A stretch of 64,000 nt of DNA from Monarcha castaneiventris obscurior (lineage: Eukaryota > Chordata > Aves > Passeriformes > Monarchidae): the NCBI GenBank assembly GCA_026261815.1, contig JAMPIT010000258.1, positions 20,097,132-20,161,131 of the forward strand, in the 5' to 3' direction. Below are positions 13,301 to 28,200 of the stretch, one piece after another (position 1 is the stretch's first letter; each line of letters opens with the position of its first letter). The translations under genes and the position numbers were made by a program. Under the pieces are notes generated by a model, which was not told the DNA's origin, searched no databases, and saw only the letters and a program-made list of their open reading frames with translations.

Positions 13301-15827
13301 AGATATTCCTTTTAATCACAAGAACAAGGCTGACATGTAAACTGACATCTGCAGTGCTGCACTGTAATTTCACTCACCCATCTCCAAAAGCTAAATTTGT
13401 GATTTATATTGTTCTTACAGCTAAATTAGTGCAGCATTTCTCAACCTTCACCTGGTTTGCTCATACTTTTTTATTTTTAATAATATTGCTCAATTTTATC
13501 ATTCATTTAATAAGGTGAAGTCTGTTCTTAGTCCTTTGGTTGGTCATTTTGCCTCTTAATATATGTTGGCAGCACTGAGATTTCATGGCCAACCTAATGA
13601 GAGAAAGAATATTATATTGTACCATCTTACTCTGTTGTGGTCTAGTGAAACACATTCTGATGAACAAAGGATCAAGTGCCCACTTTAAAATGAACTGGAG
13701 ATGGCCATCTGCAGTCACAGATAGCTCCATATATTTAGGATATGCATGTTTCATGCATTGCAGAGGCTGGTGTCATTGTCCTTTTCCCACTTGGCATTGC
13801 AAAGATATTACGCTGCCATGAATGATGACTGACTACAACAGTTCTGGCACTGACAGAAAATGCTGCTATTGTAAGATATGCAAAATATGGCTTCCAGCAG
13901 AGACCATCACGGCACGGCTCTCAAAAGCCTGGCCAGAAAGCCTCTTTCCAGTTATTCAACAGAACCACTCTTTATTGAGCACTGTGGTTTGAGCACAACA
14001 AATATACAAGCCCAGACTGTGGTAAGTCACAAAGACAATACTATTTTGAAGATACATTTTCCTTTCTGTGACGTTGAGGTAAACCCAAGATTCTACTGGG
14101 AACGCATTGAGTCTACACGTTCATGCACTGAGTTCCACACAAACACCACCTAAGGAGAAAACACAGTCTGCATCCTACAGATGGATTATAGCCACAAAAT
14201 AGGTGCTGACGGTTGTGTAAGTTTTCTCTGGTGTATGACTACAGGCAATCCTACAGAAATAGCATCTTTCTGACTGTCAGTGGTTTAAATTAATGGTAAT
14301 AAATATGCAAGTTGCACAGGGAAATGGATCAGTAATGTAACATGGTTTTGCTTCACTGAATTTAATAAGTATCAATTTAAAAATTAATTCCTGAGGAATC
14401 CCATTCTTTGTGTTTTGTAACCTCAAGGTTCCTTAAATTAATCCCAGGTGATCCTTCCTTTTCTCCAGCAAACACCTCTGACCCTTTCAAGTCATGAACT
14501 TGATGACATGTGGAAGACACTTGACCTCTGCAGAGGGCTGTTTTAGATAGTGCTGTGTGTAGTTTATTGACTGAGAGAAGCAAATGAGAATCAATGATAA
14601 AAACATCTCTGATGGTCAATGAGGAGGAATCTGATCTGCTGGTCACTGAACTTAATGTCCTTTTTTAGTGATTTCAGAGAGACATTGGCTTACACACACA
14701 AAGCCCCTCACGTGTCAAGAGCAGGAGAGGCACCACAGTCCCGATTCACCCATGGCATCCAGCAGTGTTCCTCTTAAACAACCCACATGATTAATACAAC
14801 ATATTGAGTGCAAAGATTACAATTTTCCTGGCCACCAACCAGCAGCATTTAAAACAGTAAATATTTAAAGCAGTGATGCTTTGTATCAAGCTCTACCAGC
14901 CCGTCCTTTTTACACTTCTTTTCATTGCTGTTATTAATTTAGAGCTGCGTTTTCAGCCCCAAGTAATCTATATATGTGCGTGCTCAACATCATGCACTCA
15001 CCATTTCCTTCAATCTTTTGCTGTATACACCTTGAATGATATGGATGACTATATGTAGTTACTTCACATTTTTACCTCACGTGTGTAAGTTCTTCATCCT
15101 TTTAAAAATAGCTTCTTTGTTACACTACATTAAAACAGGATACAATTTTCTGATAAACCATTACCAATTCCTGGCAATTCAACTGTATAGAAAGACTTGT
15201 CATCTTTAATATCCTTGATGTTGAAATTCAGTTTCTAAGAAGCAAGAGGACACATAACGATATCACACTGCTGCAGCATAACATACAGGGAATACATCTT
15301 CAATGCACCAACTAAGAAGTTGCACAAGTTGCCTACAACATTTTCCATGTATCCCAGAGAGAAAAACCCCTTCCTATCAGGATACAACATGCTAAGCCCT
15401 CAGATAAGACTACTTTTTTAAAGCAGAAATACCTCTTTTACATTTGACTTCTCTCTTTTTCAGGTTTACATACCCCTTGGAGGCAAACTAGCAAATTACA
15501 CAGGAAAATTTATGTGATAAGTCAGTCATTTCTTATGCAAATATTATGTTCTGCTTCAGGGTGTATCCTTAAGCTGCATCAGATATTTACCTCAGTTTTT
15601 GAAGGAATTTCTTCTGCTAGACCAAAATCCTGTCTTGTAGAAAGGAAATTACACTGAAGTTTGTGATAAAACAATCTGCAGGCATTTTAAAAGGCACTAT
15701 CACTAGAATTGGTGAAGAATACACAATGAGATTTTGTTGCCTGGCAATCTTCTACATATTTACAATTCATATTGGGTCATTGAAAATCACAGATATGAAA
15801 GAAACCAAGGAATTTTGCTCCTCAGAA

Positions 15828-16275
15828 CTGCTGCAATGTGTCCAGAGGACAGTGGAACTGGGGAAGGTTTGGAGAGTAAGTCGTATCAGGAGAGTCTGAG
15901 GGAGCTGGGGGTGCTTAGCCTGAAGAAAAGGAGGCTCAGGGAAGACCTTATTGCTCTCTAAAAGTCCCCCAAAAGAGGTTGTAGTCAGGCGAGGGTTGGC
16001 CTTTCTCCCAGGCAACCAGCGACAGGACAAGAAGGTTGGTTTCAAGCTGTGCCAGGGGACGTTCAGGTTGGACATCAGGAAGAATTTCTTCTCTGAAAGG
16101 GTGGTTAAGCATTGGAAAGGGCTGCCCAGGGAGGTGGTGGAGTCACCATTCCTGGAGGTATTGCAGAAACATCTGGATGTGGCACTTAATGCCAGGTTTA
16201 GCTGACAAGGCTCAGCCAAATGTTGCACTCGATCTTGGAGGTCTTTTCCAACCTAAGTGATTCCGTGATTCTGTT
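15828..16275 (+). mobile_element. CR1 LINE 3'-end copy
   Basis: A plus-sense CR1 tail with its usual blocks in order: a ctgctgcaatgtgtccagag start, then gagtctgagggagctggggg, cctgaagaaaaggaggctca, gttcaggttggacatcagga, and the terminus ggtcttttccaacctaagtg with gattctgt. The coding part of the LINE is missing, so the copy is heavily 5'-truncated. Overlapping reading frames of up to 153 residues on both strands are repeat-derived and not genes. Confidence 0.93.
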
Positions 16276-19200
16276 TAAGCCCTTCTGACACATTTCTCAT
16301 TTACTTTCCCACCAACAGCTTCTGATCTTCATGACATAAAGCAGAATGAATAATTTATTCTCTATTTCTTCATATTTTATACTCTAACTTGTATATATTG
16401 TCCAATTAGCAATTGACATATTTTCTTTACATAGTAAAATTTGAGAAAAAAAAATTCAAAATTGCCTGCTTTTTTCTTTTCCTGACTACACTCATAGTTA
16501 ATGCTGAGATCTCAATGTTAGCCCTTCTGACATTACAATGACCTGATTTTGAGTTCCTAAAGTTAAACGTTATGTGCCAGTTTCAGATACACAGCCTTAC
16601 CATTCTGGCCCACATCAAAGCATTAAAAAGGTCTCACGGACATCATTCTGAAGGGTGTGAATAAAAGTCCCAGCTGCACAGGCTTCTTTCCTGGAAAAAT
16701 AACACCTTTGAATTGGGTGGGGGATGTGCATGAAACTTCTTTAGATGTTGGAGCTTCATTATGCAACTGTTCAGATGTACCCATTACCATGACTGAAAAT
16801 TCCAGCTGCTTTTGACTTCAAGGCAAAAATTCAAGGTTACTTTAACATAGCTTTCTCTGCATTTGATAATAGCTATTTTCTGCTAAGGAGAAATTAGTTT
16901 AGAACTTCCCCTGCCTCACACTGCAATTATTTTTTTCATCAGTTAGAGCAGCTGCCAATTTACTACATTTTGTGACCTGCATTAGGTTGGTTTAGAAGCC
17001 AATCTAACAGTAATAAGCCTTGCTGAGCAGGAAGAGCCTTCGTGTTCACTATTCAGGGGATGGAGAGAGATGATAGCATCAACAGTCCTTATCAGATAAC
17101 AATTGCAAACCCAGTTCTGACTCAATCCTATGAGACCTATGAATCAATTGATTCCCTCATAATATTTTAACTCCAAAATCTGTAAAACAAATAATGAATC
17201 ACGTTAATGAAAAAAAAATTAGTTTCTAGTACTCATCTGTGTTTTTGTTCTAGGCATTTCCCATTTTGAGCATGTCACATTTGATAACAGCACTGCACAT
17301 AAATATGCGGCAATATTGAAGCCAATACAGTACATCTGAAGATAACCCAATAGCAAATAAGCTGTAACTTGCATATAAAATTGCATTTAAAAAAAGATAA
17401 TCGCTACTAAATTTATTAGAGAATTCAAGAAAAGAAAAATGTGTATTAAGGAACAAACTTGCCCCTTTTTCTGACCAATATTGTTGACTATATTATCTAT
17501 AAAAGAAATTAGATTTGACGTCCGGGAAACATTTTTAGACACACTGCTACATGGCACGTTAGTTGTTTGGTTTTTTTTTTTTCCTTGAGGATCATGAGTA
17601 AAATCTCTGAATTTTATGGTTAAAAGCGCTCTCTGAGTAGCCAAGAGCTGTCTTTCTGTATTAACATCAGTAGTAATTATAACACTCTTACTAAAAAGGT
17701 CATATCTCTGCCTTTGCAAAAGCTGGGCAGCTCCTATTTATTTGGGAATTTACTTTGGGATGAATACCCCTGGGATCCAAGAACTCAAAACTTCTGCCCC
17801 AAGTTCAAGAGACAATTATTTCATCTCTCTCTGTAGCACAAGTAAACACATCTCATATTTCAAAAATAGCAACAGAAGACCATACCAAAGGAAAATATTC
17901 CCCCGCAAATCTAAGGAGAGTATAAGGCAGCAAATAAGCTGTGACAGATTTGGTTACTTAATGTACCACTGGGAGGTGCCCAGATCCTGAGGTAATAAAC
18001 ACATTACAAAAATTCATACAGAACAGAATAGACTAATTCAAATGCAAAGCACTGTGCCCAAAGCACCAGGTGTTCCCTAGGGGGATAAAATACAGTGGTG
18101 ATGAAAATAACGGAATAAAAGCAGAAAAAGTATTTAGAATAACCGACCAAATATGTCAGAACAGTTGGCACTTCACAAGGGAAGATATTAAAGACAAGGA
18201 GATAGAAAAGGCAGTGACTCTGGACATCAGAGATGACTAAAGTTCAGTCTGAACCAGAATATCCCATGGGAGTCAAGTAATAGGTATAGTAACATATATG
18301 TGAAGTATATCAAGGAATCCAATGGTAAGGAAGAAATATCCTATATTTTCTCAGGCTTATGAAAACAAAACCACAGTTTTAGAGATTGCGAATATAACCT
18401 TTTTTTTTAATGAGTCAAAGTTTGATTTCAACTCTAGTTCACTTCTATTTTTTCACTGTCTATACATATAGAGAAAAATACACATATTAAAGGAAAAAAA
18501 ATACAGAAGTTATGCTTTACGAGATAATTTTTGATAGAAAAAGACCCTGACAATAGCAGCTGTGCTCAGACACAAGGAAGGGTCACCTCATTGAGTGTGT
18601 GTTACTCACTCCTGATAAATGTCTTTCACAATTGTACCTTTGAACAGGTGTAAAAACATTAAAGAAGTATCTGAAGACAACCCTATCCTTTCACCAGAAT
18701 GTTAATATGGAGCCATTATTCCAGTCAAGCAACATTTCTCCTAAAAAAACTATACTACCCATGCTTATCACATAGGTATGGAATGCAAACAAAAGTAGCA
18801 TAGGTCACAATTCAGTTCTTGTTATATAAAAAAAAAAAGTTATGAATTAAAATACGTGGGAGCATTTTGATTCTTTTCTACTATGAAATATCTACTTGTG
18901 GTTGCATTTTCAGTTGTTCAAACACAGCTATTTAGTTATGTCTCATATATATGTGAAAAATGATACATATTTCCAGATCAATCCTGTTACAGCAAGTCAC
19001 TCGTGCAGTGTTTTTGTATAAGGGATATTTAGCCCTTTGGTGAATGATTCAGACTTTTAATTAAAAGAATGCTACAGAAATAAAAATCAGGAGTCGTAAG
19101 TTAAAGGCACAATAAAAACCTCTTCAAATTCAAGTGTCTCAAAACTACAATGAGTTCAGATCCAGGATTTTCACTCAGATAACTTTATAGCTAATCTGAA

Positions 19201-20358
19201 GACATTCACATGATTGAAATTCTGACCATCCCTGCAGGCCTGGTGTCCAGGTCAGTGTCCAACTTTGAGTCTATCTCAAATAAATAGAGTGTAAACTTGT
19301 TGAAAATATCAGTCCCTCAAAAAGCAATTTTTTTACATACTAAAAATAAGAAATATATTAATAAATATATAAAGTGGCTCAGGCTGTTATTGACTCATTA
19401 CCTGGGGTAACCGTTTTTGCAGTGTGCTTGTGTTGAGATTCAGACATCTTTACAACCAAACTGATTCTTCTTTATGTATGATACATGCTCAGAATAGAGG
19501 ATTCTGAGGATCAGAATAGAGGCTTCATCATACTGAAAAATGGAATTATTTGCAGCAACTCCAAGTGCTGCAGGTATGTCAGCAGAGAGCCTTATTGTAG
19601 ATGATCATGCTTCAACAGCACATATATGTCAAGCTTCAGCTGTTTCTGTCAAAAGGGATACTTGAATGCATAATAATACATTTTTTCTTACTGAAGAGCC
19701 TCTCTGTGCCATATAATAAAAGCAAAATTGCAGAAAAAAAATGTCCAACGTTTCTGTCTAAAAAGAAAAATATCTGGTGCCTATTAATTTTATTTTCAGG
19801 TTTTCGCTGTGATAATTCTTTAGTGGTCAAGTACAATATAATAGGTCTGATACCTATTAGAAATCATCTTTATCCTTATTATTCCAGTTCACCCCCTAAG
19901 GCTTTGCTAGGGTGCACCAATCAGTATTCTCTGCAAGACTGTCTTACATAGCTACTGCATAAATGCAGTGCATCTGGAATCACTCATGCAAATCCAGAGA
20001 GGGAACTTAACACTCATCTCATATTTTTTGGAAAACTGACCTGAACATTGGCTGCATCTTCCCTAGAAGTAAGATACTGCTTCTACCAGATAAGAACATG
20101 AGGATTTCAGAAGCTATTTTTATTTTAAGTAGATTTCATAAACATAAAATCTAAAAGTCTTAGTCTAGAGATTCCTATAGTTTGAAAAGGTTGATAGAAA
20201 TTATATTATGGAAAATACTACAGAGGCCTTGCTACAAAAGATGGCACAGATGAAGAAAGCAGAGGATACATGTTCCAGGAAAAATCAGGGCCCATCTGTG
20301 CCTCAGAGTTATACCAAAGCAACAAAGAGGCTTAACAATAAGAAGCAGCAGCACAAGG

Positions 20359-20474
20359 AGTTCAACATGACCCAGCAATGTGTTCTTGCAGCCCAGAAAG
20401 CCAAACATATCCTGGGCTGCAGCAACAAGTCACAGGGCCAGCAGGATGAGGGAGGTGATTCTGCCCTTCTGCTC
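20359..20474 (+). mobile_element. CR1 LINE fragment, end of ORF2
   Basis: One plus frame reads MTQQCVLAAQKAKHILGC and an adjacent frame reads REVILPFCS. These are the well-known carboxy-terminal CR1 ORF2 blocks (QQC.LAA.KA..ILGC ... REVILPLYS), separated here by a frameshift. The 102-residue plus-strand reading frame starting at 20208 that covers this segment is therefore not a host gene. Confidence 0.82.
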
Positions 20475-23400
20475 AAGCAAAAAAGAAGTTGGAGGAAAAC
20501 AACAAATAATTTTTAAAAATCTTTATGCAAACAATTCAAAGTATAAGAGGAGTCAATTCTCTTGAAAAAGGATTGCTAATTCATAAATCTAGCACAGTAA
20601 ATTCTCTCCATCAGAAAGCCAATCACAAACCACAAGACATTTACTGATGGCTAAATATTTATATTTTCTTTGATTTTAAGTAGCTTGTATTTGTAACGAG
20701 AATTTTCTGATGAACATAAATGGTTGTCAGTGTCAGTAAAGGACATTTCATTTCAGGTACAAGATGGGTTGTTAACTTCAAGTACTTCCAAGAAGTAATA
20801 CCTTCAGTTACATTTGGGTGGCTTTGCTTTATGAAAGTCACCCTTCATCTGACGTAAATTAAACTAATAGACAATATTAACTTTTACGGAATTGAGGATT
20901 AGAAAGAAGTGAAACACTAGGGGGAAAAAACATACAGAAGAAAGGTACTTAATGGCTTCTTCAGGGAAAGCCTATTATTTTTTGAACATTAAAAAGGTTC
21001 AGTTCTTTCAAGTCAGAGTTACAAAGTGATACAAGCCTTTCACACAGCTGGAATTTCAATATTAGACCATTAGAAGACCAGAAAACCTGAAGAGGTATTT
21101 TAATTACTGGTGAGAGTACAATCCTTTTCTGGCTCACACATAAAATTTTTAATCTTGGGATTCTTCCTAAATATGATAGAAAGGGACTAATGAGAATCTT
21201 TTCTCTTGTCACATTGACTGTTTTAGTCAAATAATTTAAGGATGCCATGTCATGCAGCTAATGAGGTAACTGGGCAGGAACCTTTTACTATTTGTGTGTA
21301 TAATTATAAGCAAAACAAAGCTTCTTATTGGCAAATGTTTGCATTCTTTAATTTTCTGTTAGTAGCTCTATACACATTTCAGGTTATTTATGACTATTTT
21401 ACCAGCATAGTTAAGCAACTAAAAAAATTATTTTATTTTTCACGGAATCCTTTTTATTTTCTAAATTGGAATCACAGGCAGCTCTACAAGTTCCTAAGAG
21501 TTTGGAAGCTACAACTATTTTCCTCTCTTAATATTGTAACAGAGATGGATTTCAATTACACCTGATTATCCTCCGTATTATGCTCTATTTGTCAGATATC
21601 TTTCCAATATACTTTGGTAGCAAAGCATAAAATACTCCATTAATGGCAATGACATGAATGCCTAAAAGTGAGTGCCCAGCCAAAAGGGAGAGTAATGGCC
21701 TCTAAAATTTGGAAACAGGTAGGTACACAGATAAGTGGTGTTTCTGTCCTTCACAAGAATCTATTTTGCATCAATATTTGTATTAGTAGCAGTTCTCTCT
21801 ACATACTATAGGTAGTATATTTCTACCAACCATCCCTCCCTGGTGCTTGATTTGGGCCTAATTACCAGCACTCACAGCCTGAGCAAGCCACATCACCGGA
21901 TGGCTCAGTCTTCCTGCCTCCTTCCTGTTTAGTTTTCCTTCTAATGTCACCAAAAAAAGTGGGAATTATGATGATTTCCCTTTCTGCAATGCAGAAGCGA
22001 GGCCACTGAAAACTTGCTGGAGATTGACAATTAATTTATCTTAGGAAAGGCTGTGCAATGCAGTTATGCTGCCTTCCAGCCATGGCAGAACTAGATGAGG
22101 CTCACGCATATTCAACTATCCTAGCCTAAAACCATAAAGCATTCACATGCTGTTAAAAGTATTTCTAGTTCTCTCTCTACCTATCAAAAACACAATATCA
22201 CTGGGTGCCAATCGGTGCAGGGTTGGGATTACCATTTGCAAAGCTATTAGTGTTTGCTCTACTGCACCACCACCACATCTGAAATGATAATTTTAAAAAG
22301 TCAAACAAGAAAGAAAAAGCAGTTTCTTGCATAAAATATATAGGTTATACAAAACTGGTTTCCTCAAGGAGAAAATGCAGCCTGAAGGTTACAGCTCTGA
22401 CAGTTGTTTTCTACTGCCTCTGCTTTTCAAATGTGATAATGTCCTTTTATAAGCACCCCAGTAAGAGTTTACAACCTCCTCCCAGGGATTGTAAATCCAC
22501 TGCTTTTCTCCTCTAAATTTTTAACAGATACCATTGTTTCCTTAAATTGCACACAAGGGGGTTGAAAGAATCGAGATTATTCTCAAGTACATTAAATTCA
22601 GTTTCAAGGCCCTTTATGACACACAAAACTGCATCAAGGGACAGTTAATAGGCATGACAGATTCAATCCTGAAAGGTGAAAGAGCACTGCACCAGCAGAT
22701 AAGCAATGCTAACCAAAACTACAAAAAAAATCATCTGAAACAAAGATGTACTGCCCAAGGAGTCTCTGTTTAATACAGCACCAAGCCGTTCATTAATATA
22801 AATACAATATCAAATAGTTCTTTTTATTTAAGCCTCTTTAGGTAAAACATGAATATATTTGAGGCATAGCAGAGCACAGATAGCATCTGAAAAGACACTT
22901 TCACTTGCTGATCCCTCTTTACAGACACCAGAATTGCAAAAACCATTCCATACAGCACAGGGAATGGGCAAGGCTTTGGGGTAGCGAAGCCCCTTCTAGA
23001 GCAAATCAAACAGTGGGGAAAGCCTTGAGTCACCTCCACAGCAGAACATTAAACCTGAGTACCAGAATCTATCAGAAGCTGATTTTTTGAAACAAATCCA
23101 GTTAGTTACCATGACTTTCCACTACAGTTTAAAAAGTTAAGCACTGCATTTCTGTGTGTGTGACGCTGCTGGGATAGGGCACTGCACAGCTTCCAGGACA
23201 GAGCTGGCAGGGCTGCACACTCTGCTGAGCTCTGCAGCCATCAGCTCCTTCTGGAGCCACCACTCCATGCAAGCTGCTGCTGGGATTCCTGCAGCCACTG
23301 TCAGACACCACAGCTCCTCTCCGCTCCAGTCTGAAGTCAATTTTCAAGAACTAAATACAGTATTTCAGGCAAGAACTTAGTGGTGCTTTGGACATGGATC

Positions 23401-23907
23401 GTTTCAGTTCCATACACACCTACTCAAACCAGATTGTCAGACACACAATTAGGCCACAGTGTGTTTGTTCAAGCCCTTGGCACACTCATAATTCCCAATC
23501 ATCTGGGATGCATAAATATTCATTCAGATAAACTACTCATCATCAAACAATGAGAACCTCCAGTTTGTAAAACTGTTTGTTGCACAGTTGAAGAGCATGT
23601 GATTAAACCTTGAATGTGCATTAATAATTAGTGTTATTACAATTACCCTTCCTTTCATAATTTCACTAAACAAAATAATTTCTTTTTATTCACAGATAAT
23701 ATCCCAAAAAAGCCTTCCAGCTTGCTATTTTCCCCCAGGCAGTTTCATCACCATACTATTTTATTACTTCTTTGGACCACTCCAGATCTTTACGGAACTC
23801 ATCCACTTTGGTAAGTACCCCTCCATATACCTCATCATCTCCTCTCCAAGCAGTTCTTCAGTCACATTAGATTTTTCCTCCTGGTCCTCATTTTATTCCA
23901 CGTGCAT

Positions 23908-23957
23908 GATTTCCCAGGTGATAGCATATCAAAAGCCCTACTGAAGTCCAGAAGTAA
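23908..23957 (-). mobile_element. Possible ancient CR1 reverse-transcriptase scrap
   Basis: The minus strand reads ELLLDFSRAFDMLSPG, close to the LINE reverse-transcriptase motif A (LDFSKAFDTVSH). The plus text atcaaaagccctactgaagt resembles the CR1 text tcaaaggccttgctgaagtc. The match is only about 50 bp, and flanking RT motifs were not found. Confidence 0.4.
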
Positions 23958-24934
23958 TTCTTTCAAGCTTTTGTTGCCAGAGTACCTTCCAAGCTGGTAA
24001 AAAAACTTTGCTACAGAGAGACTGCTTCTCAAAGAGAAGACATTGAAGATTATATATACGTGCAACTTTGATTTTGCTTTAAATGTATAAAGATGTTTCC
24101 TATTTTAACAGGCACATTATTTTTTATTCTTCATTAATCACAATCAAAGATTAGACTGGGAGGAAACGAGCTCCATGCTTTTACACTAATTAACTGTTGC
24201 ACATGTATGTGTGCATGCAATAACAATGAAGGATCAAGGGAAAAAAGCATTTTGTTTTGATTAAGGATCCTAGTGGAACAAAGCAAATAGTGCTATAATT
24301 AAAGCTGCTTAATCCTAATGCTTTTCTTGAATTTTTTTGCAGCTTCATTCCTGTCTGGCTTTCTGCCACATCCGTCTTATATTTCTGCTTGCACGTTTGT
24401 AAATATAGAAAATACACGTGGCAGACCTGAGTTCAATTTAGTGAAACCTCAATTAATGTTTTGTCTCATATTCATGATTGAAGAAATAAACAAACATTTC
24501 TTAAAACAATTCTGTCTTCCTCCTGCTGGAGTATTTGCACAGTGACTAAACATATTTCCCACTGTGTTTTAATTCCCCGAGTAAGATTGACAATTTATAC
24601 AATATGCTTATGTGGAAACACTTTCTTTTAGTATTCTGAAAGCAAGATCCTTATACTAGTTACTTTTAGCTCTTCTAATTCAATAGTGATGGATTTCAGA
24701 TGTATTCAATATCTCTAAAAAATCTACCTTGTATTTACAGATATATTATAAAAGGAGGTCTGACTACTTTGCCTTTCAAAAGAAAGGATAAAGCCTTTGG
24801 AAGGGAGAAGCCATTTAAAGTTAACAAAACAATCCTTGTGCTCCCATTCCAAACTGTCAACTTTCACGTGAGTGGTTAAATTGCTTTACATATTTTCATT
24901 TTCTTTCAAACACGCAGATCTATTTGTTTACCAA

Positions 24935-25275
24935 AATCATGGAATAATTAAGGTTGGACAAGACCTCCAAGATCATCGAGTCCAACCTTTGAGAGAATGC
25001 CACTTTTTCAGCTGGCCCATGGCATTGTGGTCCAGCTGTTTCTTGAACACTTCCAGAGACGGTGACTCCACCACGCCCGTGGGCAGCCCATTCTGATGAT
25101 TAAACAACCTTTCAGTGAAGAAATTCTTCCTGATATCCAACCTGAGCCTCTCCTGGCACAGCTGGAGGCCATTTCCTCTTGTCCTGTTGCGTTTCCTAGA
25201 AGACCCCAATCTCCACCGTGCTACAGCCTTCTTGCAGGTAGTAGTAAGGAGAAATAAGGTTTCCCCTAACCTCAG
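24935..25275 (-). mobile_element. CR1 LINE 3'-end copy
   Basis: The complement of a CR1 tail, beginning at its 3' terminus (atcatggaataattaaggtt, gatcatcgagtccaac). It continues through acggtgactccaccacgccc, gtgaagaaattcttcctgat, a ccaacctgagcctctcctgg block and ataaggtttcccctaacctc. The copy is complete at the 3' end and 5'-truncated. Reading frames of 74-89 residues across it are repeat artefacts. Confidence 0.93.
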
Positions 25276-28200
25276 TGCTGTATCAATTTACACCAGTGAG
25301 GCCTGTAGTGCTTTTGAAATCAGACCACTGATTTTAGTGTTGACATTTAGGTTTAGATGTCAAATTCTGGGTACCTGGGTTTGAAATTTTGGCTCTGATG
25401 GACTTTAATTCTGTGAAAAATCAGTTCTCACTCTTCTTTTTGCACTCCCTGGTTCACAAATGCATTTATCTTTGCTTGTGTTCACTTTTTTTTCCCCTTT
25501 AGGTCTCTTCTATTTCTTACTTGTTATTCAGTTGCCCATTCTCTTTTTTCCCCCTCTTCTCCTTTGTCTCTTTAGTTCCTTAGCCATTTATTATTCAGTT
25601 GCTTATTTCAAAGCATTTTACAATGCATGCTAGTCTGCTCACATTTTCTCAGCGCTGAGTAGTCACATCAGGAAACCTTTTCTCCTTACAACTTAAATTT
25701 ACCACAAGACCTGTTTAGTTTTCAAGCACTCATCCCAGCAGCTTTTGTGGCACTGTTTATACAGTGAAAGAGCTGAGATGTTGAAGCCAAAACTTCTGGC
25801 CCCTGTACAAGGACATTGCCTGTCATTCAAAGCACCCATATAACACAGCTTATGCTGCTGGCACAGCTGTAAATCCTAATTGATTGCTTTCTCATCCCCT
25901 CCTGTTTTCTTGGGACGAGACCTTGCTTAGGGTCTGGTGAGAGGCTCATTTCTGACGCATCACCCCATACCACTAGTTTCAAACTGAGGCATCTTCTTCA
26001 GAAGACAGCCCAAAATACACATTAGGGGTGATATATCCAGTCCAAAAGAATACCTGCATACCACTGACTGGCTGGTCAGCAAGGAAAAACAAGTCCTGAG
26101 CTCTCCAGATTAGCCTTCCCCTACCTGGCAAACACACCCCTTCAACAGGTGTGTGACAGGCCAGGCTCTCACATGCATTTCAGTGCAGAATGGGAGAAGT
26201 CAGTGCAATCAGAGAAAATTGTCACAATGCATTCATTGTAAAGATGCACAGTAAAGCCAACTTCATTTGTATTAATTACTCTGGGTTTTCCTTTGCATTT
26301 ATTAAGTCACCACTGGGGCAAACTAATAAGCGTGGATATTACAGGTGCACTGAGCTGTGTGACAGATCTGAGCAGTGTGCAAAGAAGATAAACCTGTTTT
26401 ATAGTAAAAAGGACTAATTAAAAATGGAAGCAGCTCACTCCTTCTGGAATTTTTATCAATATTCCATATTGGATAGGTAAGACCTATCATCTGTACCACA
26501 CAGCTTTCTGACCTAGTTCAAGGCAGATTTTCTGTCTCCACAGTATTAATGTTACATAGTGCACACATAACCTAAGGCTCTCTGAGGCTGGAAGAGCAAG
26601 TCTGTGGAATAGCATTTAGCAGTAACCTATTTCACATGGGCAATGCAACAAAGATTGAATTATTCAGCATTGATGTGAGCTTTGAGGTCTTAAATACATC
26701 TTCCCACACATGTGTGTCCCATCTGAGACAAAGTACCACTACAGCAGACATTTAAATAAAGCATATAATTTTCTAAGCATACTCAGTCAAAATGTCATTT
26801 TATAAGAGATATATCTCTCCATCTTTTAGAGAAAAGAGAGAAATAACTTTCTTTGTGTATGCCGAGTTCTTTTCAAACAAGAATAATGTAGACTTATATA
26901 CTGTATGTCAAAAGCCATTCACCCAAAAATGTGGTAGCTGGGGTTATTCAGTGTGAGGAACACGTTACGTGGTGTGTCTCTATACCTCCCATTCTAGATG
27001 ATTTGCACAGGTGGCCTCTGAGCTGAAATACTTGGATTTCAGATGAAGGGGATGTACTCAGCCAGATATTCTGAAAGCATAAGCTCACTAGCCATTATTT
27101 CCAGGTTATTATTAGCTTTGCAGCACTTTCATGTAGTAACAGCCTGCTGCTTCATGACCAGCTGGTTATCATTTTCAAAGGTCTTCCAAATTCTTTCTGG
27201 AGTTTCTTTGGACCTCCCTCCGGAAAGATTTCATTTTCTTTGGAGTTAAGGGACATCAAAAGATTAGATTGTGTCATACTTTTTAAGAACTAGCTTTATT
27301 CATCTCAGAGAAAAAGCAGAATTATCAAGCTACATCTAACAATTCCAGCCTTCTGAAAAAATCTTTTTGAAAATGTTAAAGACTAGCCAAGTCTGATCAT
27401 GACCCTGTTCTATATTTAGTACTAAATGTATTCTGAAGGCATACAGAAATCTGGAATTCAGATAAGAAGTCCCCAAATGAGAAAGATCAAACTGAAAGGA
27501 ATTTAATTGTAGGGTAGCTAGCAGTCCTGTATAGTGGGCTTTTAATTAAACCAGAAAGAAAAAACATATTCATTTTGGATGAATAGTAATTTAACTACAA
27601 CCAAACTTCTAACAGATTAACTGTCCTAATACTTTTAAAGTAACATCATAATTTCCTTACGAACAGGTTTCTATGCCACAGGATGAGAAGGCTATAAAAC
27701 TGAAACACCTGGGAGCCCTGTGGTAAAAATGCATCTCAGGTCCCTCTGCATAGGAGTGCACCACGTCATGGACACACCCCCACTGTGTGCCCAGATCTGC
27801 CCAAGACAGTGGACCTTGAACTTAGCCTAAGCCTCCAGATTTACTGTTGCATAAATAACAGTTCTCTGTTTCTTAAAGTCAGCCGGTACACCTGGGAGTG
27901 GAAGGCAGAAAGGTGCTCAGCATGGCAGAGATGAGACACGTAAGGCACTGTGTCCCACGAGCGTGGCAGGGAAACAGTCAAGAGCTGGGATGAGAGAAGG
28001 CACTTGCCAGACTTGTGCCTTAATTAGTGCTTTTTGCACAAGTGTTCAGTGGAACATTAAAAACTCTTGTCTCTTTAAAAACCCAAAGAAGGCCTAAGTT
28101 GTATTTTTGGCACTAACACTTTCTTGTAATTTTTAGATATTTTTCTCTGTTAGACTTAGCTGTTCTTTGACATCTTTATGTTCATCATCCTATCAAGTGC

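Noticed and set aside
15767..16228. 153-residue minus-strand frame as a gene
   Set aside because: Most of it is the antisense of a CR1 3' tail.
20208..20516. 102-residue plus-strand frame as a small gene
   Set aside because: Its centre is a CR1 ORF2 C-terminal block with a frameshift, so it is LINE-derived.
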